From assembly GCA_037443085.1 (NCBI GenBank), contig JBBIPA010000081.1, forward strand, positions 1 to 5,800: DNA of 5,800 nucleotides, written 5' to 3'. Below are positions 5,152 to 5,800 of this stretch, piece after piece. Below the pieces are notes generated by a model that had not been told where the DNA came from, did no database searches, and was given only the letters and a program-made list of their open reading frames with translations. This stretch comes from JBBIPA01 sp037443085. GTDB taxonomy: Bacteria > Chloroflexota > Dehalococcoidia > GIF9 > UBA5629. The position numbers were made by a program, and so were the translations under genes. Numbering within the stretch: the stretch's first letter is position 1; every line of letters begins with the position of its first letter.

Positions 5152-5730
5152 TTATTCTAATCTGCTCTCGACGACGCCCCAGTTGATATTCTTGAAAAAT
5201 GCCTCGATATAGTCGGCTCGCTTCAGCCCATAATCGGTGATAAAAGCATGCTCGAACACATCCATAATCATGACGGGAATGCAACCGGCAGGATGTCCCA
5301 CGTCATGCTCATTGACCCACTGGTTAAAAAGCTGTCCGCTGACATTGTCCTGATAGAGGATAACCCAGCCGATACCCCGCATAGTGCCGGTGCCCTTGAA
5401 GTCCTTCTCCCAATCCTCGTAGCTGCCGAAATCGGCCGCCAGCTTCTTGCCCAGCTTGCCGGATTTGTCCAGTGCCGCCTTGCCACCGAGGTTGTCAAAA
5501 TAATACTCATGCAGCCTCATGCCGTTGAACTCCCAACCAAGCCGCCTTTTCAGTTCCGCATACTCCGGCGTCCCTACCTTACCTTCCTTGAGCATGGCCA
5601 GCAGCATATCCATAACCTTGTTTGTATTGGTCACATAACCATTGTACAGGGTGAAATGGTTCTTCAGCAGCGTCTCGCTGAAGCCCGCCATTCCGATAAG
5701 ACCATTGTAGTCTTTTGCTGTGTAAGCCAT
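5152..5730 (-). CDS. sod: Superoxide dismutase, Fe/Mn family (His-type second sphere)
   Basis: 192 residues, full length. It converts superoxide to hydrogen peroxide and oxygen in the cytosol; no signal peptide is seen. Predicted metal ligands are His25 (KNHFTLYNGYV), His74 (MRLHEYYFDN), Asp157 and His161 (MDVFEHAFITDYG). The N-terminal helical hairpin (about 1-80) and the alpha/beta C-terminal domain (about 100-192, with GIGWVILYQ at 119-127) are both present. The residue that tunes the metal-bound water is usually Gln. Here residue 70, the Fe-SOD Gln site, is Gly, and the C-terminal site in VNEHDVGH is His142, as in the Sulfolobus enzyme. Metal preference (Fe, Mn or either) therefore cannot be read from the usual Gln rule. 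A GGAGG (complement of 5735-5739) lies 4 nt before the ATG. It is first in the visible stress block. Confidence 0.95.
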   Translation of the reverse strand: MAYTAKDYNGLIGMAGFSETLLKNHFTLYNGYVTNTNKVMDMLLAMLKEGKVGTPEYAELKRRLGWEFNGMRLHEYYFDNLGGKAALDKSGKLGKKLAADFGSYEDWEKDFKGTGTMRGIGWVILYQDNVSGQLFNQWVNEHDVGHPAGCIPVMIMDVFEHAFITDYGLKRADYIEAFFKNINWGVVESRLE

Positions 5731-5743
5731 TATGCCTCCCCCT

Positions 5744-5759
5744 TTTGAGAATTCTGAAA
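5744..5759. promoter_or_regulatory. Imperfect palindrome upstream of sod (candidate operator)
   Basis: TTTGAGAATTCTGAAA has an 8-bp perfect core (AGAATTCT) and three further pairing T/A positions on each side of a single G-G mismatch. It sits 13 nt upstream of the sod start codon, just before the Shine-Dalgarno and beside an isolated TATTAT (5759-5764, minus strand) that could be a -10 box. Such a position would suit a repressor. No known box (Fur, PerR, OxyR) is matched, and an AT-rich leader can produce this by chance. Confidence 0.25.
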
Positions 5760-5800
5760 TAATACCTTCTTAATTTCGATTATCATCTCAACGACTAAGT

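Noticed and set aside
5248..5748. 166-codon open frame on the plus strand
   Set aside because: It is antisense to the superoxide dismutase gene, whose metal ligands and ribosome site are clear. The antisense product resembles nothing I know.
5759..5791. TTGAGA...TATTAT as a sigma-70 promoter for sod
   Set aside because: The spacer would be 21 nt, well outside the normal range. The true promoter may lie beyond the window.

Overview
The window holds ten genes, all on the minus strand, so transcription runs from high to low coordinates. The genes are tightly packed and almost all have clear Shine-Dalgarno sites. The gene set fits an anaerobic or microaerophilic bacterium that burns 2-oxoacids with ferredoxin-type oxidoreductases and defends itself against oxygen. 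Several proteins (the Gln-type KorB, the cysteine-less CMD protein, the His-type superoxide dismutase) and the CATTGCGAG...GAAGCAATC repeat remind me of Dehalococcoidia-like Chloroflexota. That taxonomic guess comes from memory of families, not from a search.

Right part, 5800 down to 3743: a stress block. It runs Fe/Mn superoxide dismutase (5730-5152), a cysteine-less carboxymuconolactone decarboxylase/AhpD-family protein (5126-4809), and two tandem, clearly paralogous universal stress proteins (4729-4268 and 4207-3743). The spacers are 25, 79 and 60 nt. None contains a convincing terminator, so the block could be one transcript.

Middle, 3742 to 3583: a 160-nt spacer filled by a nested repeat with a central two-stem hairpin and duplicated TCATTGC and GAAGCAAT ends, probably a small non-coding repeat of the REP/MITE kind. 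It is the largest gap and the most likely boundary between two transcription units.

Left part, 3582 to 1: a Rieske [2Fe-2S] protein (3582-3235), then the fused gamma-alpha subunit (3205-1496) and beta subunit (1499-642) of a 2-oxoacid:ferredoxin oxidoreductase joined by an ATGA overlap, then a YccU-like CoA-binding protein (621-226), and the start of a proline-rich probable lipoprotein (186-1) that runs off the window. The oxidoreductase would turn a 2-oxoacid plus CoA into acyl-CoA, CO2 and reduced ferredoxin. No ferredoxin-like delta subunit is present. The Rieske protein and the CoA-binding protein on either side are candidate partners.

The most interesting points are: KorB has only three of the four cysteines that hold the [4Fe-4S] cluster in characterised enzymes, with Gln50 at the third position; a Rieske protein sits where one would look for an electron partner; and the stress genes lie directly upstream in the same direction. 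No rRNA, tRNA, CRISPR array, insertion sequence or phage gene was seen.
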